Assembly (NCBI GenBank): GCA_026261815.1
Contig: JAMPIT010000886.1
Location: 21,124,001-21,188,000, forward strand
DNA from: Monarcha castaneiventris obscurior
Lineage: Eukaryota > Chordata > Aves > Passeriformes > Monarchidae
Direction: 5' to 3'
Length of the DNA: 64,000 nt
Shown here piece by piece: positions 16,501 through 62,085 of this stretch. The notes under the pieces were generated by a model. It saw only the letters and a list, made by a program, of their open reading frames with translations. It did no database searches and was not told the DNA's origin. Position 1 is the stretch's first letter. Every line of letters begins with the position of its first letter. A program made the position numbers and the translations under genes.

Positions 16501-17581
16501 TAACAGTGAAATTAATGTAATCTGATGTACTACTAAGGTCCTTCCACTTGTGAACATTAACACATCTTCAGCTGCAAGACTTGTAAAATAAAGCTACTGT
16601 CTTTTGGCAATGCTCAATCTTCACAGAGTTTCCTTTATATCCAGGATCTGTGAAATTGGTTGAGAAGCGACTCATGCTTTGCAGCCCCTTCCTCACTACA
16701 GAGTGCATGCTGCCTGACTACATGATACTTCTTCCCATCTACATAACATGAACTGTACAAAAGCTTACAGGAAAAAGACCAGAATTTACAGAGTGGGATT
16801 TGGGTTCTAGTGCCTGTGAGTGCACAAAATAAACCTTTTTTTCCTTTGTACTCTATAAACCTGTGCTTGACTTGAAAATTGCAGATGGAAAAGTCACTGA
16901 CAGAAGGGTTTACTACCTGTCTCTAAAAGAAGTTTATATTAAAAATCCCTTGAAGTTATTTTAGAATCATAGAATCACAGAATGTTAAGGGGTGGTGCCA
17001 ACCACCGCTGCCATGGGCATGGATATGTCCCACTAGATCAGGTTACTCAAAGCCCCATACAACCTGGCCCTGACCACTGCCAGCGTTGGCTCATCCACAA
17101 CCTCCCCGGGCAACCTGTTCCATTCAGTATTTTACCATCCTCACAGTATAGAATTTTTTCCTAATATCTAGCCTAAATTTCCCCTCCTTCAGTTTGTACT
17201 CATTTCTCCTTGTCCTATCACTAAAGTTCCTGATGAAGAGTCCCTCTCTGGCTTCTCTGTAGGCCCCCTTCAGATACTAAATTTTAAGATCATTTAATGG
17301 TGACAGACCTGGAAAGTATCTGCTACTCGGTGCAGAAATTCAATTACAAAGAGTGGTGGCACTTCTGTCTGTATGACAGACACAAAGAAGATTTTATCCC
17401 GGTAGATGCTGATGAGGTAGTGATGTGGAGTTGAGATGACAGGAGGCACATTCTCAACATCGATTGCTTTCTCCTGAGCTTCAAAGAAATAATCACACAC
17501 AGACTGGCTCACAACGCTCTTCCAGTGCTTCTCCAAGAATATATCACCAGAACAGTTTATAAGGAACAGGCTGTGGATCAT
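7485..17581 (-). CDS. AP3M1: AP-3 complex subunit mu-1, complete coding sequence in eight exons
   Basis: Eight minus-strand exons total 1257 bp, exactly 418 codons plus TGA, the length of human AP3M1. In transcript order they are 17581-17309, 16294-16123, 13790-13653, 11722-11637, 11280-11147, 10462-10255, 8997-8853 and 7585-7485. Every junction has AG/GT and the phases fit. The protein is the medium subunit of the AP-3 adaptor, which sorts cargo from endosome/TGN to lysosomes and lysosome-related organelles. Residues 1-140 form the longin-like sigma-homology part and about 176-417 form the mu-homology domain, which binds tyrosine-based YxxPhi signals in cargo. The start is the ATG of MIHSLFLINCSGDIF, 3 nt after the acceptor of its exon. 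The paralogue AP3M2 is unlikely given the VCL and ADK neighbours. Confidence 0.97.
7586..8852 (-). other. AP3M1: AP3M1 intron
   Basis: 1267 bp with donor GTGAGT (8852-8847) and acceptor at 7587-7586. I see no repeat or gene in it. Confidence 0.9.
8853..8997 (-). CDS. AP3M1: AP3M1 coding exon, mu-homology domain
   Basis: 145 bp coding VLTWDVGKITPQKLPNLKG through NPSLNIQFKIQQLAIS, part of the beta-sandwich of the mu-homology domain. The donor is GTGAGT and the acceptor is CTGACAAG, a weak acceptor with little pyrimidine. Confidence 0.96.
8998..10254 (-). other. AP3M1: AP3M1 intron, carrying a plus-strand open frame
   Basis: 1257 bp. On the opposite strand 9613-10164 is open for 183 codons. 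It has no recognisable family, low-complexity basic composition and no promoter or polyadenylation context, so it is treated as chance. Confidence 0.85.
10255..10462 (-). CDS. AP3M1: AP3M1 coding exon, mu-homology domain
   Basis: 208 bp coding LVAIPVYVKHMISFKEN through MNLTATQGSYTFDPVTK. The first base completes the Asn codon from the exon before. Acceptor CTTTTCAG, donor GTAAGT. Confidence 0.97.
10463..11146 (-). other. AP3M1: AP3M1 intron
   Basis: 684 bp, donor GTACGT, acceptor TTTTCAG. Nothing else recognised. Confidence 0.9.
11147..11280 (-). CDS. AP3M1: AP3M1 coding exon, mu-homology domain
   Basis: 134 bp coding NPRLLDDVSFHPCIRFKRW through GNFRLISYRVSSQ. The RFKRWESERVLSFIPPDG block is characteristic of adaptor medium chains and precedes the cargo-binding surface. 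Confidence 0.97.
11281..11636 (-). other. AP3M1: AP3M1 intron
   Basis: 356 bp, donor GTAAGT, acceptor CTTCCAG. Nothing else recognised. Confidence 0.9.
11637..11722 (-). CDS. AP3M1: AP3M1 coding exon
   Basis: 86 bp coding STVFAEIQGVIDSCIK then LSGMPDLSLSFM, at the start of the mu-homology domain. Acceptor TTTTTCCCTGCAG, donor GTAAGT. Confidence 0.96.
11723..13652 (-). other. AP3M1: AP3M1 intron
   Basis: 1930 bp, donor GTAAGA. Small open frames on both strands are unremarkable and no repeat was identified. Confidence 0.88.
13653..13790 (-). CDS. AP3M1: AP3M1 coding exon, linker to mu-homology domain
   Basis: 138 bp coding SSNVGDTLPTGQLSNIPWRR through NNEAYFDVIEEIDAIIDKS. It links the longin-like part to the mu-homology domain. 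Acceptor TTTTTAAG, donor GTAAGA. Confidence 0.96.
13791..16122 (-). other. AP3M1: AP3M1 intron
   Basis: 2332 bp, donor GTATGA (non-consensus at +4). Parts at 14.2-15.1 kb and 15.4-15.7 kb are moderately GC-rich but show no exon that I can support. Confidence 0.88.
16123..16294 (-). CDS. AP3M1: AP3M1 coding exon, longin-like domain
   Basis: 172 bp coding DYFGECSETAIKDNVVIVYE through LKELIKPPTILRSVVNSIT. The ELLEEMLDNGFPLATE block is typical of mu subunits. Acceptor TTTGTTTAG. Confidence 0.97.
16295..17308 (-). other. AP3M1: AP3M1 intron containing a CR1 element
   Basis: 1014 bp. The donor is GTCTGT, a weak match at +3 to +5. A CR1 fragment (about 16963-17279) ends about 29 bp inside the donor. 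Confidence 0.9.
16963..17279 (-). mobile_element. CR1 LINE, 5'-truncated 3' end
   Basis: The plus strand opens with AGAATCATAGAATCACAG, the reverse complement of the CR1 3' terminal ATTCTATGATTCT repeat. It runs through sequence typical of avian CR1 tails (CCACTAGATCAGGTTACTCA, CAACCTGGCCCTGA, GGGCAACCTGTTCCA, TTCCTAATATCTAGCCTAAA, CTTGTCCTATCACTA). The element is therefore in the AP3M1 sense orientation and about 0.3 kb long, with no intact reverse transcriptase. It has several small indels against the consensus I recall, so it is an old copy. Confidence 0.9.
17309..17581 (-). CDS. AP3M1: AP3M1 first coding exon (residues 1-91)
   Basis: The exon begins at 17584 after GTTTCCAACAG. The ATG is at 17581-17579 and reads MIHSLFLINCSGDIFLEKHW through PPLFVIEFLHRVADTFQ, the start of the longin-like domain. 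An upstream in-frame ATG near 17599 lies in the intron side of the acceptor and is not part of the mRNA. Confidence 0.97.
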
Positions 17582-17584
17582 TTT

Positions 17585-20500
17585 CTGTTGGAAACACATT
17601 AAAAGAAGTTAAAATAAACAAAAGGATATGTGGATTGACATTTCTTATCCCAGATTCCCTTTCTTACAATGGTTATTCTTTATTAACATGCACTGTGAAT
17701 TTAGGAAAAATATCTACTTTGTTGCTTTTCTTTGAATTCTATTTTCTTTATGTAGAAGAATGTTCCACCAAAAACTACTTGCTACTGGATTAAGTTGCTA
17801 ATGTATATCAGAATGCAAGCAAGAAGCAAGCACCCTTGCTTTCCACTTTCATCCCTATCTGGTATTTGCAATTTATTTCTTAAAGAAAAGCTGACTCTCA
17901 TGAGCTGGCACTCGCTCAAACGCATTTGCCGACGTGTAAGAGTAACTCATACAAAAAGTTTCCTATGGCAGTGCAGTTGGCCTGGCAGTTACACACATAA
18001 CTTAGAATTGCTCTACCTTAAAGATACAGCTCTTTGCTTGTCAGCTTTCAGCTGCTGAACTAGAAAAGTGCTTTTTATTTGCTGGCAGATTAGTCTTACA
18101 ATCTATGCCAAGCTGTACTTGGGTAAAGGGCTGGAATTCATTAAAAGTACACAAAACTAGCCATTTAAATCTGATTTAATGAATGAAATTGCCTCAAATG
18201 TGCTTGGCATGCATGAAATATATTTACATAAAACATTTGTCACTTAAAAACTCACTTATGTAAAAGGGGAGTATGAACTGCAGGTAAGGAATGTAACTTT
18301 TTTCTTATCTCTTTAAACATTTACAAATAACATTCTCAGCCACTGATCCTTCATTTTATTCATGGTACAAGAAGCTTATCTGCCTATTAAAAAAATAATT
18401 CCCAGTCTATTTCTCAACTTTTAATGAGATAGTAAGTGAACTAAGTTGTTGATAAAATGAATAGACTATTATATCTGCATCTACAGAGGAGACAAATGCT
18501 AACACGCCTTAGTTTATCTCTTCAGCCTTTATATGAGACAGATACAATGCTTTGGCTGACCTGCAGCATAATGATCCTCTTACAAAAATAAGTTCCAGCT
18601 AAAACCTGGGCTTGGAAAACAAACCAAACTGTAATCCCAAGAGTGGCTTCTCAAGGTGAAGTTAACCTGGTACTCAAAATCATGCATAAATTCATCTGTA
18701 GTTGAAGAAACTGCCCCTGGCACTGGCTGTTGTTCCTTTCTGCCTCTCAGGTATTGATTTGAGTAGGTCTGTGGCTCTGCAATAATCTACATTAGGAAAA
18801 TGGTTCAGCCAGAAATTGACCCAGCAAAGGAGTGGCTGGTCAGATCAGCTTCCTAATGCAAGTTATTACACTGCCAGAGAGTGCTAGAGCTGGCACAGGG
18901 CAGGTGGTGGAAATGGGCAGATGATAGTGATGGAGACCCAGAATCAAAAGTTAGCCTTTGGAGGAGTTCAACCACGACTGGAAAGAGACCAGATAATTAC
19001 TGGGTGTTCACACCTTGAAACAGGAAGACCACCATCATCTCTGCATGTCCAAGAGAAGCCAAACACACCTACGAAAAACCTATCACAGTTTTCATTAATT
19101 TTACCCTCTTTGGCCAGGATCTTGTCATAAAATGCAGATAAAATTTGCTCCTTCACTGTCAACTCTGGCACACTAATGTGAAGATAGCATGGAAGCATCT
19201 AGATGTACATGACCCAGTCCCACAGAGGTTTTAAGGAGTCCAAACACTATGACTAAATCTCATTCCAAACTACTGGAATAAGCACTTAGCTCCATCCAGA
19301 GTGAGCTTGTGTTGCTGTGTCTGAATCTACACTACCCAGAGTACTAACTCATCTACCAATACGCTTGTAACAATGAAAAATGGTCTGGCCCTCCAGAGTT
19401 TGACAAAACAAAAGTATGTCTTCTAAAGCTCACCAAAGACGGTGAAAAGGACAGCTCAATAAGGTTGTCAGTGTGCTATTTCCCTCCACCTAAGTCAGCA
19501 GATGTGGGAAGAGAGCCAAGATCCAGCTTTTCAAATTCTAAACTCCAGCTGCTCCTTCACAAGTGTGACAGCAATGTGCTCGTCTTCACTGCGGCCTTGC
19601 CAGGTCTCAGATACCTCCTGCCAAGAGCATGCTATCTTTGGTGGCAGACAAAAAAAGACCAATAGTCAAAAGGTGGACAAAAAAATTCATCTAAGCCAAT
19701 ATGGAATGCAAAAGGAAGTTCTTTTAGAACCTGTGATTGCAAATTTGCTTGCAAGTGGGAAAGGAAACAAAGCTACAAAGTGTTACTGCATGTTTCTACT
19801 AGCTCTCTCCTGGACCAAATTAATCTCTAATTTAGTTTGTTAAAAAAACCAGACAATTTTAATACTGTGAGCACAGCACTTTTATAAAGGAGCCTCGACA
19901 CAATTGCTTTAATCCAGTTCAAGTAAACATGTTCTGAATTTAGGCAGCGCTGAACATAAAAGCCTTCCAAAATCTCCTGGATGGTCACACAACGGAGGCA
20001 AGTATAACCACTGAATGTCAGTATTGTTCCACACCATGGCTGCTCACACATACGAAGGTGCTCAGCTATAAAGCTCAGATCAGATCTCTGTACATTTTTA
20101 AATGCATACAATGGCTTATCTGTTAACAAATGTAAGACCCATTTCCTATTAAATGCATATAAAGCTGCATCAGAGAGCCCAGCACAAGCAGCACTTCCAG
20201 AGGAGCCGATCCACAGCCTGCTCTGGAGGAACCAGGCTGGATTACAGGCCACTTCCAATGATACTCTGACAAAGTGTATCAGATGTGTGACAGAGCATTT
20301 GTAAGCCCCAGCAGTTGTGCTTCTGTTATCGTTCATCCAGATTCTATTCATCTACAGATCAGAAATGACTGCATTTGTCACAATATCCTTTTAACAAGCA
20401 CAGATTGTGAGGTCTGTGCAGCAGACCACACAATCACAGCAAGGTCCTGGTGCACCAAATGACTGTAATACCAGGGCCCCTTACCTTGCCCTAAGTTCCA

Positions 20501-23500
20501 CTTAGGATATTAGACCATGACTTGATATGCAATCAAGGGAGGGCGTGGGTAGCCAGAAAGGGAGGTAGCACTGGGCCACTGCCCTTCTTCACTCATCTGC
20601 CCCAAGCTGCCTAGGTACCAGCTGTGCTCACAGGAGTGTTTGTGTGGCCTTGTGGTGAACCAGAGCAGCAAACTGATCCAGGGGACCACACTTGGCAGAT
20701 GACAGCTTTGCAGTACCTGTGGAAACTGAGCAGTAAAATCCCACCTAACTGCCTAGCCTATCTTCTCAGTAGGAAGATGGGGATTACAGGATTTCCCACG
20801 ATACATATTCTGCTTCTAGTGTAAGACTTCCCTTCAAATCCTCTCACACACTTCTCTCTTCCTTCACAAGTTTTAGCAGTATGCTAATTTGCTGCTAATT
20901 TGAAGTGCTCTGGAAGACTGAAGCTCTCTCCTTGCAGCCCAAGTGCAGAGCAGGCAGCCCCAGAGGCACAAGCCCTGCCTGTCAGTCAAGGGACAGCTCA
21001 GTTGGTACACTTCCCAATGCTGACTAGAATAAAGAAGCTCTTATAGCAGTGGGGACATCAGTCTATTATACACAGGACTAAGTAATTTGATTTATCACAT
21101 GCACTGTCAAGCAATTGGCACCAGCTGATTAAAAAAGGATTTCATGTTGAATATCTTAGAACTGCTAACACTACAAAAATATCAATACAAGATATGTAAA
21201 CTATTATTTAACGAAAATTACTTACATTGCTCCAAATACTGAAGATTTCCCTGTTACTCTATTTTTGAGTACCAGATTTCATTTCAGACATGTAGAGACC
21301 CCTGAATTAATTTCTCATTACCTTACCTTCTTGTCTCATCAGAACATTAAACTTGAAAAGGAAAAAAGACTGACAAATGCTGAACATAAGAAATCAATCC
21401 AGTAACATTAAAATTCCTCACACCAGCAGGTCACTATTTGTGGCCAACAGCAAATTGTGTTAAGAGCTGCAGCACTTTGAGGGTAAAGGTTTTGAAACAA
21501 AGTTCCTAAGTTTAAAAAAAACAGTAGCAAAAATACATCACCAGAATTCCCAAATCATGAGATTCTTCTACAGGTAGCAGAGTAGGCAGACACCACATTG
21601 AGATGTCAGCATAAAACCACTACTCTGTGTAAGGTACTGAAGGCGTTTCCAGGACTATTTCAAAAGGACAGGCCTCCCATCTCTCTGCTTATAGGCCTAC
21701 CTAAGAGCAGACTGAAGGTGTACATGGATCATTATCTGCATCTAGGCCAAAGCAAACCGTTCAAGCTCATTTTCAGTAGGTTGACAGCCTTTTATGTCAC
21801 TGCCTGACTGAAAGGCATCTTACAGGCTCTGCAAAAACAAGCAGCCCTGCAGTTTTGCAGCTTCTTCTCACAGACTTCCCATCCTTGCTCTGACATGAAA
21901 AAGTCCACGTGATTATTCTCAAGTCATTCCCATCCTACCAGAATCTGAAGTCTACACAGAAGAAAAACATATTTTAACTAAGATGCCTTCAATGTGCTGT
22001 TTCCATGTCTCTTTTCTTTTGACTAAATCTGGATTTGCAACGTTACTGATTTTCAAATTCTTGGCATGGAAACATCTGGACTAAAGTCACAGCAGGCTCA
22101 TAAGACAAAAGTGGAGCTCATTGGCAAGAGAGAGAGGCTGCGAGCATGGGAAAAAAGACTGATTGCACATGCTTGTCCTTAGCTACAATTAAGTACTCCA
22201 AAATGTAATTAATGCAGAAATACTGTTAACAGCTGCTTTTCTGTAACGCTGAGCTAAGTTACATCCAAAGCTCTGAAACCAGGAAGTGAGGAATTCATCA
22301 CTGACCTCTGCAATGCCCTTTAGAGCTAGTACTAATTACTGGAAACAGCTCCAAACAGGACCATCACTGGGAAAGTATTCCACAGCTTCCATGTTCCCTG
22401 AATTTGGCATAGCTGCTGTAAAGAGTGGAAGGATTAGTGGGGGTAGACTGTCTGAGTCTCTGTTATGTATTTGTGGAAATGAACTTCTAGTGACAAGTGA
22501 GTGGAAAGTAATCAAATGCTTAAAGTAATCGGGAGAAATAAGCTCAAATAGGCAGTTCTGTTTCTATTGTAAAGCTAGTACTTTTGTCACAATCAGCTAG
22601 TCAGAACTTTAGCTTTATCCTATAAATTCAGAATGTGCCACAAATGTGTTTCTGACCTCCCCAACCCCATTCACTGGCTTTCAAACCAGCAAACCTAATA
22701 AATAGAAGTCTCATTAAACACCTGAACAACACTTTCAAGACAGCCAACATGGCAGCTCTGAAATATTGTATAATTGGCTGGACCAACCTGACACATCATT
22801 AGGAGCTGTGCTTCAAGCTGATAAATCTGGAAGTCTCAGGTTTACTAAAACATGAATGTTCTGTAATTTCACAGGTTTTTTTATGCTCCTATTATTGTTT
22901 GTGTGTCTTAATGATGCTGCTCAAGTATCATGAGTCTTTTGACACATAAGACGCTCGCGGTTTAGGTATCTGCACATCAAAGTAAAAACATTTTTGTAAC
23001 CTTTCTTAAGGTTGTTGGCCCCCTCTGTTAGTCAAGCAAAACTTTGTATCTGCTCAACACCATGAAGTACATGTGTCTGTACAACTACTCAGAAACATAT
23101 TTTATCAGCAAGCTTCCCAGATGTTCAGTATACATTTATTTATCTGTGCTCTCATTTAAAACACTCTTAGTAACTTTCTGGAATTGTTTTTAAAAGGAAG
23201 TAGTCCTTTGAGAATACTCTGAAGTTGTCTTAAATCAATGTTTGGTATCCATAACAAAATCTGCAACTCCCTCCATGCTTTTACCAGTAGCAATTACAGC
23301 CTGCATGACAATTTGTGCAGCATTTCATCTACAGTCTAACGAGCTTTCCAATAATACACTTGCATGGTGCCTCTGTTCAATTTAGTTCCAGTATAAATCT
23401 TCTAATTGCTGGCAATAGAGTTCCATCTCTTGTCAACAGAACAATACTTGATCCCGAATAATTGAACAATATTAGATCCTGAAGAACTGCAGTTCCCTTT

Positions 23501-26008
23501 GGGACCTGCAAGAATAGAAAGCTTTCCTGTAGAAGCTGGAAAAGCAAGAGTGTCTTAGAAAAAACCCACACCAAAGCAATTAAAAATTCATTGCTAAAAC
23601 TACATTTTTACATGGAGGTGGAACATTTTGAACACAACTTACATTTGAATCAGTAGCTTTAGGACTACTAAGGGATGACTTAAGAAATTCACTCTCTGAA
23701 AGCAGTACTGCATAGATAGAGGGCCAAATGGACACAGATAAGGTGAGTACCGTGTCACATATTTACTGTCCATAGTATTTTCAGGAAAAGACTGGTAATT
23801 AGGCTCATATTCCAGCCAAATCATGAGGAACTCTGAATGGACAAGGCAGCAGGATTCAATCATAGGATATAAAAGCCCCAACTCAGTAGTTCTTTGTGAA
23901 GATGTTTTCCATCATGCTCTCCCAATTCATTCCTCCCGTAAGTCTGACAGGCCAGAGCAACAGTGCCACCAGCTTTATACTACTCTCTTGTAGAAGAGGC
24001 AAGCAAGGTTCCAAAAGGACAAGCCAGTGCCAGAGAGCCATGCACTACTGAAATACTCCATCAGAGCCAGCAAGTACCACTGGAATTCTGCTGGACATAA
24101 CAGCTCTTCCTAACATGTGCACCCTCTGCCACAACCAGTCCAAACACAGAGGGCTGAAAGAAGGCACTAACCACTTGTACCTTCCTTCTCCTCCAAGAGG
24201 AGAGAGCAAAGCAGCACTCTGATTCTTTCATCCTGTATGAATGAGTCTCATGAATACTGTCTTATTCTAAGAAGCTCCTGTTCTTTCATACATTATGTTC
24301 AATAAGCATAAAAAAGATTTAACTTATCTTCTCTGTATTAATTTTTTAAAGTTATATGTGAAGCTGTAAGTTGGGGAAAAACTAAAGGGAAATAAGAAGA
24401 ACAAATGTAACATTTTAAACAAATTTTAATTTGGTTTCTTGCCATTATTACAGACATGAAGTACAGCTACTACTTGTCTCCTGCTGTTAAGACTTCTCTT
24501 CCTCAAGGACTTCAATTTCTCTTTTCTGAACCCTCATGACAAGGTTTATACTAAAGATTCTTCATGTAAGATCTTTATATGAGAGAATAACTGGGACTTA
24601 GTTGATGCATAGCTGTCTTGCACAACAGAAAATTTAATTTCTGAATAAAACCTGCAAAATCAAACATGAGAGGATGTGAAGTATTCTTAATGTTTGATTT
24701 GCCATTTGGAAGGCATTTTCAGATATGTGTCCACAGGCAGTAAAGAATCTGTTTGTCCCTTGTTTTTTTCCCCAAAAAACCAAGTTTGCTTGTGTTTTTG
24801 AGTTAGCACCCAACACAGCACATTAATGTTCCAAGACATTTTTTCCAGGGAAGCATCATTCAGGTATTTCTTCTTTTTTTCTTTAACAAATAAATGAGAA
24901 GCTATGTATGATTCAAACCTGCTGGGAACTGCCACAGCAGAATCATTCTCATGGTTGGCATAGTCAGTTCTTTTGTAAAACATTGTTTCCATCATTTTAC
25001 CTCTTGCATGAGTAATTGAATTTGGTTTTGCTTTTCTTGCAAAATACCTTTTCCCCTCCCATACTGCAGTCTGCCTGCTATGAACACAAATTTTCATTAT
25101 TCAAGTATGATTTTTTGCCTGGTTGGTTATAGAAAAGCTACACTGAATGGTGATGCTATTCCTCCGGTTTGATTAACACGTAATGGGTACGAATCGTTCA
25201 TCAGACTGAAAAGATGGTAAGTGCATTACTAATTCAAAGCAGATTTGACCTGAAACAAAAGAGAAGAAGCGACGACCTCCATTCAGTTACCGCTGAAGAC
25301 TGAACAGTGCAGAAGGATGCGCACTGCACAGTGGTGGATGACAACGGGTTGATTCCCAGAGCACATTATGCAGATCTGCACTCACAGGGCCCCTTGCTAA
25401 TTAAGCAAGTACAGCACGAGTAGGAACACCATGGCTGCAGCAAGGCTGCTGAACATCGACCCAGGTGAGCCGGCGTCGCTGCACCGCCCGCCCTGCCCCT
25501 GCCGGCCTGGCGTAGCTGCGGGCTCTGCCGCGAACGGCGGCTCCCGCACGGCGGCTCCCGCAGGCCCTGTGCTGTGTGCCGGGGCAGGCACGGTAAATGC
25601 CGCCCGGGGCACGATCCCCCTCATGCGGCGCCTCATCTCCGAGCGTCAGCGATGCACAGCCGCCGGTACGGGGCTCTGACCCGACCCTGCTCGCTCTCCT
25701 CCGCCGGGCGGTTCCGCACCTCCGCCAGAGCCCACAACAACGGGGGGGTTTATTCAAACACGGCAACGATTTTGTACTTAAACGGCACCGAACAACGGAA
25801 ACGGAGGCGGGTAAAACGGAAAGTCTCGGATTTGCGGAGCAGCCTCCCCGTACCGCCGCGGGCGGGGATGTCGCCCCTGCCCGACTCAGGCCAACCAGCG
25901 CAGCCGGGACCGGGCACGGGCGGCTCCCGCCTGGCGGGGATCCCGTGCCCCCGAGCGAGGGCCGCGCCGCCCCACTCCCTCACGGCCCGGACCCCGCGCC
26001 CCACGTAC
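17585..26008 (-). other. AP3M1: AP3M1 first intron (5' UTR intron), about 8.4 kb
   Basis: AT-rich intron running from the CpG-island first exon to the first coding exon. I examined the longer open frames (for example 19827-20351 minus, 174 codons) and recognised no protein. No clear interspersed repeat was seen. From about 25440 it enters the CpG island. Confidence 0.75.
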
Positions 26009-26230
26009 CTCCCCCGGCCCGGCACGGCCCGTCCCGCTCCCGGGGCAGCGGCCAAGATGGCGGCGAGGCCCGGCGGCGGCGCGGGGCCGCCCCCCGGCGG
26101 AGGCGAAGGCGGCCGGGGCGCTGCCTGCGCCGAGCGCCCGAGCACGGCCCCCTCCCTCCCCGGGCCCGCCGGCCCCGCTGCCGCGGCCGCCCCTCACCGC
26201 CGGTCGGCACCGCTCGGCCTCGGCGGCCGG
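26009..26230 (-). other. AP3M1: Probable AP3M1 untranslated first exon (5' limit uncertain)
   Basis: On the minus strand AG|GTACGTGG at 26010-26003 is a strong donor inside the CpG island, leading to the first coding exon at 17584. A second candidate donor, GCG|GTGAGG, lies at 26198-26192, so two alternative 5' UTR exons are possible. In human the AP3M1 and ADK starts lie head-to-head about 140 bp apart, so the transcription start is probably within about 26.2-26.35 kb. Inferred, not directly seen. Confidence 0.45.
26054..26064 (+). promoter_or_regulatory. YY1-like motif AAGATGGCGGC
   Basis: An exact match to the core AAGATGGCGGC, a motif typically near transcription starts of CpG-island genes. 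It lies inside the probable AP3M1 first exon and is oriented towards ADK. Confidence 0.55.
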
Positions 26231-26409
26231 CAGGGACCGGGAGCGGCCCCCGGGCGCTAAACCCACCCGGGCCGGCGCCGCGGCAGCGCGCGGCTGGGCA
26301 GGGACGGCGGGCGGCGCGGGCTCCGCTCCCCGCCCCGTCAGGCGCCCGGCGCGGCCGTACGTTCGTCCCGGCGCCACCGCCCCCGGGTGGCGGTGCCGGC
26401 GCGGTCGGC

Positions 26410-26443
26410 GGGGCGGGCCGGGGCCGGCGGGCGGGCCGAGGGG
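26410..26443 (+). other. Potential G-quadruplex upstream of ADK-long start
   Basis: Six runs of three or four G separated by 1-5 nt, 34-67 bp before the ADK-long ATG on the coding strand. This fits the usual G-quadruplex pattern and may fall in the 5' UTR or core promoter. Confidence 0.5.
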
Positions 26444-26476
26444 AGCGGAGCGCGCCGCACGCCGCCCAGCGCGAAG

Positions 26477-62085
<35,609 letters not shown>

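Noticed and set aside
17582..17599. Upstream in-frame ATG as the AP3M1 start (MCFQQK-MIHSL)
   Set aside because: It lies on the intron side of the CCAACAG acceptor, and AP3M1 proteins begin MIHSL.
19827..20351. 174-codon minus-strand frame in AP3M1 intron 1
   Set aside because: No recognisable family, and AP3M1 is complete without it. No acceptor/donor pair in a fitting phase was found.
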